Positions 1 through 5,558 of a stretch of 5,663 nt of DNA are shown here, piece by piece; the first letter of the stretch is position 1, and every line of letters begins with the position of its first letter. The notes under the pieces were generated by a model that was not told the origin of the DNA, did not search any database, and was given only the letters and a program-made list of their open reading frames with translations. The translations under genes were made by a program, and so were the position numbers. The stretch is from Methylobacter sp. (GTDB lineage Bacteria; Pseudomonadota; Gammaproteobacteria; Methylococcales; Methylomonadaceae): positions 2,487 through 8,149 of the forward strand of contig PMJA01000132.1 in NCBI GenBank assembly GCA_003158415.1, given 5' to 3'.

Positions 1-24
1 TTGAGGTTGAGGTTGAGGTTGACG
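1..24. repeat. Short TTGAGG hexanucleotide tandem repeat at the window edge
   Basis: The unit TTGAGG occurs three times in perfect tandem and then once more as TTGACG. The array begins at base 1, so its true length cannot be seen and it may continue outside the window. Read on the plus strand from base 3 it gives alternating Glu-Val codons, so it may be coding sequence and not a free-standing microsatellite. Confidence 0.6.
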
Positions 25-35
25 ACGAGGATTGA
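3..35 (+). CDS. Possible C-terminal end of a plus-strand gene with an acidic tail (partial)
   Basis: The plus-strand frame starting at base 3 reads EVEVEVDDED and then TGA at 33-35. Acidic, low-complexity tails of this kind are common at the ends of bacterial proteins, so this could be the last ten codons of a gene entering from the left and converging on the minus-strand operon. Another plus frame is also open to a TAA at 40-42 (reading LRLRLRLTTRIEQ), and minus-strand frames are open as well. The reading frame is therefore a guess based on plausibility. The product cannot be named from ten residues. Confidence 0.25.
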   Translation, partial: EVEVEVDDED

Positions 36-44
36 GCAATAATA

Positions 45-174
45 AAGGCTAAAGTGGGAAAACTTTTGTCTTGTACCTTTATACTCACTGCCCACAGTTA
101 GCAGAGACAACTCCCTCTCCCGCTGGAGAGGGTTGGGGTGAGGGGAACACAAAACAAGAAAACCCTTTAGCCTT
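45..174. repeat. 130-bp segment bounded by a 10-bp inverted repeat
   Basis: AAGGCTAAAG at 45-54 is the exact reverse complement of CTTTAGCCTT at 165-174. The arms enclose about 110 bp that contain the CCCTCTCC hairpin repeat (113-146). Small size, matching ends and a repeat core resemble a small non-autonomous element or a compound repeat unit. No clear target-site duplication is visible just outside the arms, so mobility is only an inference. It lies in the non-coding stretch past the stop of the DUF4389 gene. The arms are far apart and are followed by no T-run, so it is not a conventional terminator. Confidence 0.4.
113..146. repeat. CCCTCTCC-type dispersed hairpin repeat
   Basis: A perfect 8-bp stem, CCCTCTCC (113-120) and GGAGAGGG (125-132), encloses the loop CGCT and is followed by TTGGGGTGAGGGG. 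This palindrome plus a G-rich tail matches a family of short intergenic repeats I recall from many proteobacterial genomes, often mis-called as tiny proteins containing a SPAGEGWGEG-like string. Neither strand has a T-run after the stem, so it is not a typical intrinsic terminator, although it could stabilise the 3' end of the minus-strand operon transcript. Repeat-family membership is from memory and only one copy is visible here. Confidence 0.65.
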
Positions 175-186
175 GCGCCTTAATCT

Positions 187-486
187 CTATTCTTCAGGGA
201 GTTGCAGTTCCGCCTCCAGGTTCCAGGCGGAAAAAGGAAACGGCAAGGTTTCCGTGTTGTAAGTCAAAAATAGCAGTATGTGGTAAGTGTAGACCGAAAG
301 ACTGTGTCCGAAACTTAGAATATTCTGATTAGCTTTCCCGGTCAACAGTGTGGATGCGACCTGCAATATAATAACGGCCCACAGTATCATTCTGATCAGC
401 GCGCCGATGGCGGCAAAAACCAGCATGAAAAAAATGCGTTTCCAGGCGCCCAGTTGTTTCAGGTTATAGTTGATTTGTTCATCCAT
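187..486 (-). CDS. DUF4389 family small membrane protein
   Basis: A 99-residue protein of the DUF4389 family, whose biochemical role is not known to me. A short polar N-terminus is followed by W15-K16-R17 and a strongly hydrophobic stretch at about residues 18-47, long enough for one long or two short membrane helices. Next come TG-x-x-N (49-53), a conserved LSFGHSL-type segment (57-63) and the family signature FLTYNTETLPFPF (73-85) followed by W88. The tail is acidic. The length is usual for the family. The ATG lies 8 nt after the stop of the DUF2333 gene, and the likely ribosome site (GAGG, about 12 nt upstream) falls inside the last codons of that gene. The two genes are therefore probably co-transcribed and translationally linked. 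It is the last gene of the run and no clear terminator follows. Family assignment is firm; function is open. Confidence 0.85.
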   Translation of the reverse strand: MDEQINYNLKQLGAWKRIFFMLVFAAIGALIRMILWAVIILQVASTLLTGKANQNILSFGHSLSVYTYHILLFLTYNTETLPFPFSAWNLEAELQLPEE

Positions 487-494
487 AGTATTAA

Positions 495-1517
495 TTATCC
501 TCGGTTCATGATGTCGCGCAAATCAAGAGCTGCAGCATTAGCGCGGGCTATATAATTCGCCATAGTCAGTGAATAGTTGGCAAACAGGCCGTAGCCGCTG
601 CCGTTTAAAATCATCGGGCTTAATATAGGCTCCAGGGCGTTTTCCATCGCCTTGATCATAATGTCAACCGTACGCATCGCCCGTTTATCCAGCAGAATGT
701 CGGCAAAGTCATGTTTTATAGCCCTTAAAATATGCAATAAAGCCCAGCTTGCGCCTCGAGCTTCATAGAAAATATCGTCTATCTCAAGCCATGATACTTT
801 AACGACCGGCGTACCTTTTTCGTCGGCAGCCTGTTTCTCAAGTTCGGTTAGCCCCGGACCGTAGTTGCCGCCAGCGCTATTTGCGCTCAGACGGGTAGAC
901 AAACCGCCCAGACGTTTTATCACAACCTCCGTGTACTGCCAAAGATTATCGGCTCTGGAATAAAATTGCGCTTTCTTTACCTGGCCACCGTATTTTTGCA
1001 GACGCGACATATATTTATGCAGGGCATCAATCCCTTTTTGATATTCCGCCTCCGTTGACGGCAAAGCCCATGAGTTGTGCTCGTAATAGAAGTAGGGTTC
1101 TGCTATCGCCAAATCAAGATCTTCAGCCGATTGTGATTGATCCCTGGCAAAGTGATTTCTTAAGGCGGTCGTGGCGTCGCGCAACATGACCAAGGCGCCG
1201 TATTCCCAGTTGGAAATGTTGTCGAGGAACACGCCGGGGGGCGCGACGTCATTTGTGATATAGCCGCCGCTTTTATGTAACAGGACTTCGGCGATATGGG
1301 CCAAGGTGTTGGTATAGGTATAACCGACAGGCATTTCTGAGGTGTTGGTTTCCTTTGCCCGCTTCAGTGCTTCATCCTGTATATTGAACTGGCCCGGTTC
1401 GCTGCCCCACCATGCGCCCAGGATAACGAGAACCACCACAACTACGAGGGCAAGGACACCAAAGCCCCAGAGTATTCCTTTAGATTTTATATCGTCCAGT
1501 GTTTCGCTTGCTGCCAT
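495..1517 (-). CDS. DUF2333 family membrane-anchored protein
   Basis: A 340-residue protein of the DUF2333 family, whose function is uncharacterised as far as I know. A short polar N-terminus precedes one membrane helix (about residues 15-37, rich in V and L). The remainder is mostly soluble and probably periplasmic. Family hallmarks are PPGVFLDNISNWEYG (93-107), WLEIDDIFYEARGASWALL (243-261) and SPMILNGSGYGLFANYSL followed by MANYIARANAA (300-329). I chose the ATG at 1517 because AGGAT stands 7 nt before it and the protein then begins just ahead of the anchor. An in-frame ATG at 1589 would add 24 residues without a good ribosome site. The next gene, DUF4389, follows after 8 nt, suggesting that the two membrane proteins act together (inference). 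The AT-rich gap of about 110 nt before it could hold its own promoter, but none is convincing. Confidence 0.85.
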   Translation of the reverse strand: MAASETLDDIKSKGILWGFGVLALVVVVVLVILGAWWGSEPGQFNIQDEALKRAKETNTSEMPVGYTYTNTLAHIAEVLLHKSGGYITNDVAPPGVFLDNISNWEYGALVMLRDATTALRNHFARDQSQSAEDLDLAIAEPYFYYEHNSWALPSTEAEYQKGIDALHKYMSRLQKYGGQVKKAQFYSRADNLWQYTEVVIKRLGGLSTRLSANSAGGNYGPGLTELEKQAADEKGTPVVKVSWLEIDDIFYEARGASWALLHILRAIKHDFADILLDKRAMRTVDIMIKAMENALEPILSPMILNGSGYGLFANYSLTMANYIARANAAALDLRDIMNRG

Positions 1518-1628
1518 TTCCGGTATCCTGTTAAAGAGGGGGTGTTTTTTGGTAAAACAGATTGCTTTTGTATAAAAAATAGGCCACATATTAGCAGGTT
1601 TTTAATTTTTTTGCCTAGGAAGCGGGAG

Positions 1629-2537
1629 CTATTCGGATTTTTTTTTGGCCCTTGGATGCGCTTTATCATAAACATCGGCCAGATGTTGGAAGTCAAGATG
1701 TGTGTATATCTGTGTGGTACTAATATTGCTATGACCGAGCAGCTCCTGTACGGCTCTCAAATCCTGGCTGGATTCGAGCAGGTGGCTGGCAAAAGAATGC
1801 CTCAGCATGTGGGGATGAACCGATTCGTCTATACCTTTTTTTTTGCACCACAGTTCCAGTCTCAGTTCGACACTGCGAGTCCCCAACCGGGTGCCGCGTG
1901 TTGACACAAATAAAGCGGACTCAGAGACGGCGGCATTTTTTAAACGGAGTTGCAACCAGTTGTTAATCGCCGTTACGGCTTTACTGCCTATAGGCAATAG
2001 CCTGGCTTTCCCGCCTTTACCGGAGCGAACTATCAGCGAATTATCAGGCAGGTCAATATCGCTTAGATTAAGTGCGGCCAGTTCGCTAAGTCGTAAGCCG
2101 GAAGAATAAAATAATTCAAACATGGCCAGATCACGAATTTCCAACGCCGAGTTTGCGCCCGCCTCCAGCAGGCCGGTTATCTGGTCTACATCCAGTGTCT
2201 TAGGCAGTTTCCTGGCTTGCTTGGGTGCTTTAACGTGCTGTGCCGGATTACTGTCGGCGAGGCGGTTTTTTAGTAAGAAGTTATAAAAACTGCGGATGGC
2301 CGAAAGTTCCCGTTGCAGACTGGCGCTACCGATGCCTTGCCGATGCCTGCCGGCAATATGCGCCCGTATATCGCTTTGTGTTAGATCAGTCCAATGCTGT
2401 ATGGACTGGGTTACGCAATAGCGGTTTAACTGTTTAATATCCCGCCGATAACTTTTAACCGTATGTTCAGCCGCGCGTCTTTCAACCGTCAGTTGCTCGA
2501 AAAAGTCAGTCAACATAAGCTCTGCGTCAGCCTGCAT
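1629..2537 (-). CDS. xerC: Tyrosine recombinase XerC
   Basis: A 302-residue site-specific recombinase. With XerD it resolves chromosome dimers at the dif site during division, in the cytoplasm near the FtsK translocase. The N-terminal SAM-like core-binding domain covers about residues 5-95 (with VERRAAEHTVKSYRRD at 18-33). The catalytic domain follows from about 110. The active-site set is complete: R149 in SSGLRLSEL, K174 in SGKGGK, H243 and R246 in HMLRHSFASHLL, H269 in LLGHSN, and the nucleophile Y278 in QIYTH. Length and spacing match the family. Position next to dapF and a DUF484 gene separates XerC from XerD and from phage integrases. Its ATG overlaps the DUF484 gene by 11 nt with only a weak ribosome site, implying translational coupling. 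Two runs of nine A on the coding strand (1836-1844, 1638-1646) each encode three lysines and are potential slippage sites. Confidence 0.96.
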   Translation of the reverse strand: MQADAELMLTDFFEQLTVERRAAEHTVKSYRRDIKQLNRYCVTQSIQHWTDLTQSDIRAHIAGRHRQGIGSASLQRELSAIRSFYNFLLKNRLADSNPAQHVKAPKQARKLPKTLDVDQITGLLEAGANSALEIRDLAMFELFYSSGLRLSELAALNLSDIDLPDNSLIVRSGKGGKARLLPIGSKAVTAINNWLQLRLKNAAVSESALFVSTRGTRLGTRSVELRLELWCKKKGIDESVHPHMLRHSFASHLLESSQDLRAVQELLGHSNISTTQIYTHLDFQHLADVYDKAHPRAKKKSE

Positions 2538-3222
2538 AATCTATCTGCCGTAACAAGGCAATCAACCGGGTACCGATTATTTCACTCATTTGCGTTAAAA
2601 ACAGATTGCCCATGCTGTAATGAAAGCGGTCTTCTTTACGGCTGCCTATCGCCAGGATACCGTCCAGTTCGGTAAATGACATGGGAATAATGGCGCAAGA
2701 TTTCACTTCCGCCGCCGAGTCGCCGAACAGCACTTTAGCCTGCGCTAAGGTCGGACGGCCGCACTTGGGTTCATTGCCTGCCAGTTCCTTAAGAAACGGC
2801 AGCAGATTTTCGCTGCCGGGTTCAATAAACAAATGGGCAATGGCTAATTTGGGACACTGTTTAATGATACGCACGGCGACAAAATCGGTTAGAAAATAAT
2901 CGGCCAGGACGACATTGAGGTTGGCGACGGCTTGTTCCAATGTCGATGCTGCCAGCAGGGCCAGCGTAAGCTTGTGCATGCGAATAAACGAGGTATCATT
3001 ATCCCTGGCTATTTCTATCAGGGCATTAAGCTGTTTTTCCATTTCCATGTGCTTGCTCCTGAACAGCTCCAGCTGTTTTAAAATCAGGGAAACGGCAGTT
3101 CCGCTGGGATGAGGGATGCTCATAAGCTCCAACAGGTTTAAATGATCATGGAAGAAATCGGGATATTGCTGTAGATAGTCTGCAACTTGAGCTGCGTTTA
3201 AACCTAAAGTTTGTGTGCTCAT
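2527..3222 (-). CDS. DUF484 family protein (dapF-xerC spacer gene, YigA-like)
   Basis: A 231-residue cytoplasmic protein of the DUF484 family; Escherichia coli YigA occupies the same position between dapF and xerC. The N-terminal signature [22 protein letters not shown] (20-41) followed by [15 protein letters not shown] (43-57) is typical. A helical, coiled-coil-like stretch then runs to about residue 75. The rest is GAF-like, with [14 protein letters not shown] (154-167), CAIIPMSF (176-183) and [13 protein letters not shown] (188-200), the last resembling the closing strands of a GAF fold. No ligand-binding residues can be assigned and the function is unknown. The start overlaps the dapF stop as ATGA, with GGAG about 10 nt upstream inside dapF. 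Its own 3' end overlaps xerC by 11 nt, so it sits inside a tightly coupled dapF-DUF484-xerC unit. A role related to Xer or segregation is only guilt by association. Confidence 0.92.
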   Translation of the reverse strand: MSTQTLGLNAAQVADYLQQYPDFFHDHLNLLELMSIPHPSGTAVSLILKQLELFRSKHMEMEKQLNALIEIARDNDTSFIRMHKLTLALLAASTLEQAVANLNVVLADYFLTDFVAVRIIKQCPKLAIAHLFIEPGSENLLPFLKELAGNEPKCGRPTLAQAKVLFGDSAAEVKSCAIIPMSFTELDGILAIGSRKEDRFHYSMGNLFLTQMSEIIGTRLIALLRQIDYAG

Positions 3223-4046
3223 AGCCGGATAGCTCCATCAAAAACAGAAACGGCGGATCCTGTCATAAACACCGGCTCGCCTCGACCTGACCAGCTTATT
3301 TGTAGCTCGCCACCGGGTAGTTCGACACTGACTTCATGATCCAGCAGATGCTGTTCTATACCGACCACCACGGCGGCACACGCGCCACTGCCGCAGGCCA
3401 GTGTTTCGGCAGCGCCGCGTTCATAAACGCGGAGCTTAATGTTATTTTGGTCTACAACCTGCATAAAACCGATATTGGCTCGTTCAGGAAAAACGGCATG
3501 GCTTTCCAATAGCTTTCCCCAGTCAGTGACGGGGGTCGCGCTAATATCATTTACCCGAATAACCGCATGCGGATTACCCATGGAAACGGCGCCAAAAGCG
3601 TGTTCAATCCCGTGTACAACAACGCTATAAATCAGCGATTCCTGTTCGGCAAGCAGCGGAATCTCAGCAGGTTTGTGCTTAGGAATGCCCATATTGACCG
3701 TTATCAGGTTATCTTCATTAAAACGCAAAAGCAATTGGCCGGAGTCGGTATCGACGCGTATTTCGTCTTTAGCAGAGAGTTTTTTATCACGCACAAAGCG
3801 GGCAAAACAACGGGCACCATTGCCACATTGCGCAACTTCGCCGCCATCGGCATTAAAAATCCGGTATTTGAAGTCGGCGTTTTTACTGACCGGTTTTTCG
3901 ACCAGCAACAGCTGGTCGAAACCGATGCCGAAATGACGGTCGGACATGTAACGGATTTGTTCAGGCGTCAAGGCGACAGACTGATTGATGGCGTCTATGA
4001 CGACAAAATCGTTGCCTAGCCCGTGCATTTTAGTGAAGTTAATCAT
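3219..4046 (-). CDS. dapF: Diaminopimelate epimerase DapF
   Basis: A 275-residue cytoplasmic enzyme (EC 5.1.1.7) that interconverts LL- and meso-diaminopimelate, giving the precursor for both peptidoglycan and lysine. It acts without cofactor through two cysteines. Here they are C74 in [12 protein letters not shown] and C218 in ACGSGACAA, one residue later than the E. coli pair (73 and 217). Other family signatures are [15 protein letters not shown] (4-18), [11 protein letters not shown] (37-47), MGNPHAV (156-162) and [13 protein letters not shown] (209-221). Two pseudo-symmetric halves of about 130 residues are expected. The start matches the usual [13 protein letters not shown] opening. It lies 37 nt after the lysA stop, whose product uses the meso isomer, and overlaps the DUF484 gene by 4 nt. 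The ribosome site is weak (GAAAGA about 7 nt upstream), and a five-codon ORF overlaps the ATG. Codons 41-50 form a striking hairpin. Confidence 0.97.
   Translation of the reverse strand: MINFTKMHGLGNDFVVIDAINQSVALTPEQIRYMSDRHFGIGFDQLLLVEKPVSKNADFKYRIFNADGGEVAQCGNGARCFARFVRDKKLSAKDEIRVDTDSGQLLLRFNEDNLITVNMGIPKHKPAEIPLLAEQESLIYSVVVHGIEHAFGAVSMGNPHAVIRVNDISATPVTDWGKLLESHAVFPERANIGFMQVVDQNNIKLRVYERGAAETLACGSGACAAVVVGIEQHLLDHEVSVELPGGELQISWSGRGEPVFMTGSAVSVFDGAIRL
3891..3924. repeat. Strong inverted repeat (hairpin) inside dapF
   Basis: TTTCGACCAGC (3896-3906) and GCTGGTCGAAA (3911-3921) are exact reverse complements separated by only four bases. CGG (3891-3893) and CCG (3922-3924) can extend the stem past a two-base bulge. 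In the dapF mRNA the hairpin covers the codons for [11 protein letters not shown]. The protein motif itself is conserved, so part of the symmetry is forced by the amino acids. The choice of synonymous codons makes it perfect. No T-run follows, so it is not an intrinsic terminator. Confidence 0.6.
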
Positions 4047-4060
4047 GGTTTGTCTTTCAT
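4043..4060 (-). other. Five-codon mini-ORF overlapping the dapF start
   Basis: On the minus strand, in the gap between lysA and dapF, an ATG opens the frame MKDKP and its TGA overlaps the dapF ATG as ATGA. It has no clear ribosome site of its own. It could act in re-initiation onto dapF, which also has a weak ribosome site, or could be chance. There is no evidence that it is translated. Confidence 0.2.
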
Positions 4061-4082
4061 GTCGCGTAAAGTGTCGGTCGGG

Positions 4083-5330
4083 TTAGGGTAACAAATGCTC
4101 GCCCACCCAAAGTTGCGCAATGTTTTCCCTTTCCCGGATTAAATAAACCTGATCGCCGTCAACCATCACTTCCGCGATGCGCGGTCTGGAGTTGTAATTG
4201 GAACTCATGGAAAAACCATAAGCGCCTGACGAGCGTATCGCCAATAAATCACCTTGAGCTAGTTTAAGCATACGGTCTTTACCCAGAAAATCACCGGTTT
4301 CACAAACCGGCCCAACTATATCCCACAAATGTTCGGAAGCATTGCTAAGCTGATTGACGGGAATGATTTCCTGCCAAGCGCTGTACAGCGACGGGCGCAC
4401 TAAATCATTCATGGCGGCATCGACGATGGCAAAGTTTTTATGGGCGGTGGGTTTAAGGTATTCAACCTGAGTCACCAGAATCCCTGCATTGCCAACAATG
4501 GCGCGACCCGGCTCCAATAAAACTTCAAAATCGGTGTTGCCAAGGCGCTCTAAAACCGCGCCGATATAGTCGGCAGGTTCAGGCGGTTGTTCATCGTTAT
4601 AACGGATACCGAGTCCGCCGCCTAAATCCAGGTGGTGCAAGACTATGCCTTCGGCTTTAAGGACGGCAACCAGCTCCAGCACCTTATCCAGCGCGTCCAG
4701 AAACGGCCGTGTTTCGGTCAGCTGCGAGCCTATGTGACAGTCAATGCCGAGCACATTAATGTTCGGCATCAACGAGGCGCGACGATATTCAATTAAAGCC
4801 TGGGCTATATCTATGCCGAATTTGTTTTCTTTTAAACCGGTGGAGATATAAGGATGCGTTTTGGCGTCGACATCGGGATTGACCCGAAAAGACACCGGCG
4901 CAATCACGCCCAACTGTGCTGCAAGCCGGTTAATCCGATCCAGTTCGTCGCTGACTTCAATATTAAAACAGCGTATACCGATTTTTAGCGCCGCTAAAAT
5001 TTCATCTTCACGTTTGCCGACCCCTGAAAAAACGATTTTTCCGGCATCGCCGCCTGCGGCAAGGACGCGTTCCAACTCGCCTAGCGAGACGATATCAAAA
5101 CCCGAACCCAAGCGGACCAGCACATTAAGCAAGGCAATATTGGAATTGGCTTTAACGGCATAGCAAATTAAATGCGGTAGATCTTTAAAGGCCCGGTCAA
5201 AAGCCAGCCAATGCCGCTCCAGTGTCGCCCTGGAATAAATATAACAAGGGCTGCCATAGTTTTCGGCAATGTTCTGTACGGCAACATCTTCGGCGTACAA
5301 CTGATGGTTTCGGTAATTAAAATAATCCAT
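4083..5330 (-). CDS. lysA: Diaminopimelate decarboxylase LysA
   Basis: A 415-residue PLP-dependent cytoplasmic enzyme (EC 4.1.1.20) that decarboxylates meso-diaminopimelate to L-lysine, the last step of the pathway. It is a fold type III decarboxylase with an alanine-racemase-like barrel and a C-terminal beta domain. K60 in CYAVKAN is the expected PLP Schiff-base lysine. HIGSQ (199-203), LDLGGGLG (234-241) and EPGR (273-276) form the phosphate- and substrate-binding loops. C343 in CETGD is the conserved catalytic cysteine contributed across the dimer, and GAYGFSMSSNYN (369-380) is the C-terminal active-site segment. The opening MDYFNYRNHQLYAEDV is typical of LysA, which supports the start. 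It begins only 2 nt after the lptM stop with no visible Shine-Dalgarno site, so translation is probably coupled to lptM. dapF, the preceding step of the pathway, follows directly. Confidence 0.97.
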   Translation of the reverse strand: MDYFNYRNHQLYAEDVAVQNIAENYGSPCYIYSRATLERHWLAFDRAFKDLPHLICYAVKANSNIALLNVLVRLGSGFDIVSLGELERVLAAGGDAGKIVFSGVGKREDEILAALKIGIRCFNIEVSDELDRINRLAAQLGVIAPVSFRVNPDVDAKTHPYISTGLKENKFGIDIAQALIEYRRASLMPNINVLGIDCHIGSQLTETRPFLDALDKVLELVAVLKAEGIVLHHLDLGGGLGIRYNDEQPPEPADYIGAVLERLGNTDFEVLLEPGRAIVGNAGILVTQVEYLKPTAHKNFAIVDAAMNDLVRPSLYSAWQEIIPVNQLSNASEHLWDIVGPVCETGDFLGKDRMLKLAQGDLLAIRSSGAYGFSMSSNYNSRPRIAEVMVDGDQVYLIRERENIAQLWVGEHLLP

Positions 5331-5332
5331 AG

Positions 5333-5479
5333 TTATTTATTTTTTTCAGGTTCGGATTTGGGTTCAGGCGGCACATAAATAGGCGCGGGTTTATTCGGCA
5401 GATAAAGCTTGCCGGGTTGTCCGCAAGCCGTCAATACGGAACAGGCGGTAAAAAACAGGAGCAATTTATGGAGTTTCAT
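5333..5479 (-). CDS. lptM: LptM-type small lipoprotein (YifL/LppL family)
   Basis: A 48-residue outer-membrane lipoprotein. In E. coli, LptM (formerly YifL) binds the LptD-LptE translocon and helps the disulfide maturation of LptD for LPS export. The N-terminus is a lipoprotein signal: two basic residues (K2, K5), a hydrophobic core (6-15), and a lipobox LTAC with the acylated cysteine at 19. G20 follows the cysteine, and since it is not aspartate this favours outer-membrane sorting. The mature part begins CGQPGKLYLP, close to the CGxKGPLYxP motif of the family. A short proline-rich, charged tail follows (PAPIYVPPEP to 40, ending EKNK). Placement directly before lysA and dapF is the classic context for this gene. 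The ribosome site is poor, and a seven-codon ORF overlaps the ATG. It is the first gene of the run seen here. Confidence 0.9.
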   Translation of the reverse strand: MKLHKLLLFFTACSVLTACGQPGKLYLPNKPAPIYVPPEPKSEPEKNK

Positions 5480-5499
5480 AAGGCGTCATGATAAATCAT
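5476..5499 (-). other. Seven-codon mini-ORF overlapping the lptM start
   Basis: On the minus strand an ATG opens the frame MIYHDAL and its TGA overlaps the lptM ATG as ATGA. AGG stands about 10 nt upstream of this ATG, a somewhat better ribosome site than the one before lptM. Translation could run through it and re-initiate on lptM. This is inference only, and a chance occurrence is quite possible. Confidence 0.2.
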
Positions 5500-5529
5500 T
5501 GTGGGTTAGCCTGCGGCAAATTGATTGAC

Positions 5530-5558
5530 ATAATAATCCGAATGCCCTGGTTTTAGAA
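5530..5558 (-). promoter_or_regulatory. Weak sigma-70-like promoter candidate for the lptM-lysA operon
   Basis: On the minus strand TATTAT (5535-5530) matches the -10 consensus at five of six positions. Seventeen bases upstream, TTCTAA (5558-5553) matches the -35 consensus at only three of six. The start of transcription would lie about 45 nt before the lptM ATG. The -10 box is reasonable and the position suits the first gene of the run, but the poor -35 makes this a suggestion only. Confidence 0.2.

Noticed and set aside
113..132. CCCTCTCC hairpin as an intrinsic terminator of the operon
   Set aside because: The stem is strong but no T-run follows on either strand, and the flanking G-rich tail fits a dispersed repeat better.
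71..262. A plus-strand ORF containing a SPAGEGWGEG string
   Set aside because: This string is the usual false translation of the CCCTCTCC dispersed repeat, and the remainder is antisense to the DUF4389 gene.
1518..1589. Upstream in-frame ATG for the DUF2333 protein at 1589
   Set aside because: It would add 24 residues before the membrane anchor without a ribosome site, whereas the ATG at 1517 has AGGAT at good spacing.
1542..1904. A 120-codon plus-strand ORF across the xerC 3' end and the xerC-DUF2333 gap
   Set aside because: It is antisense to the catalytic end of xerC and rich in residues produced by the reverse strand of A and T runs. No domain is recognisable.
3062..3077. Inverted repeat AACAGCT/AGCTGTT with a two-base spacer inside the DUF484 gene
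   Set aside because: It is only 7 bp per arm, falls in conserved coding sequence, and is the kind of short palindrome expected by chance over several kilobases.
3567..4019. A 150-codon plus-strand ORF opposite dapF
   Set aside because: It lies wholly antisense to dapF, which has both catalytic cysteines and all family motifs. The plus-strand translation resembles no family I recognise and has no good start context.
5525..5553. Plus-strand TTGACA at 5525-5530 as a divergent promoter
   Set aside because: The -35 box is perfect but nothing like a -10 box stands 16-18 bases downstream, and no clear gene follows.
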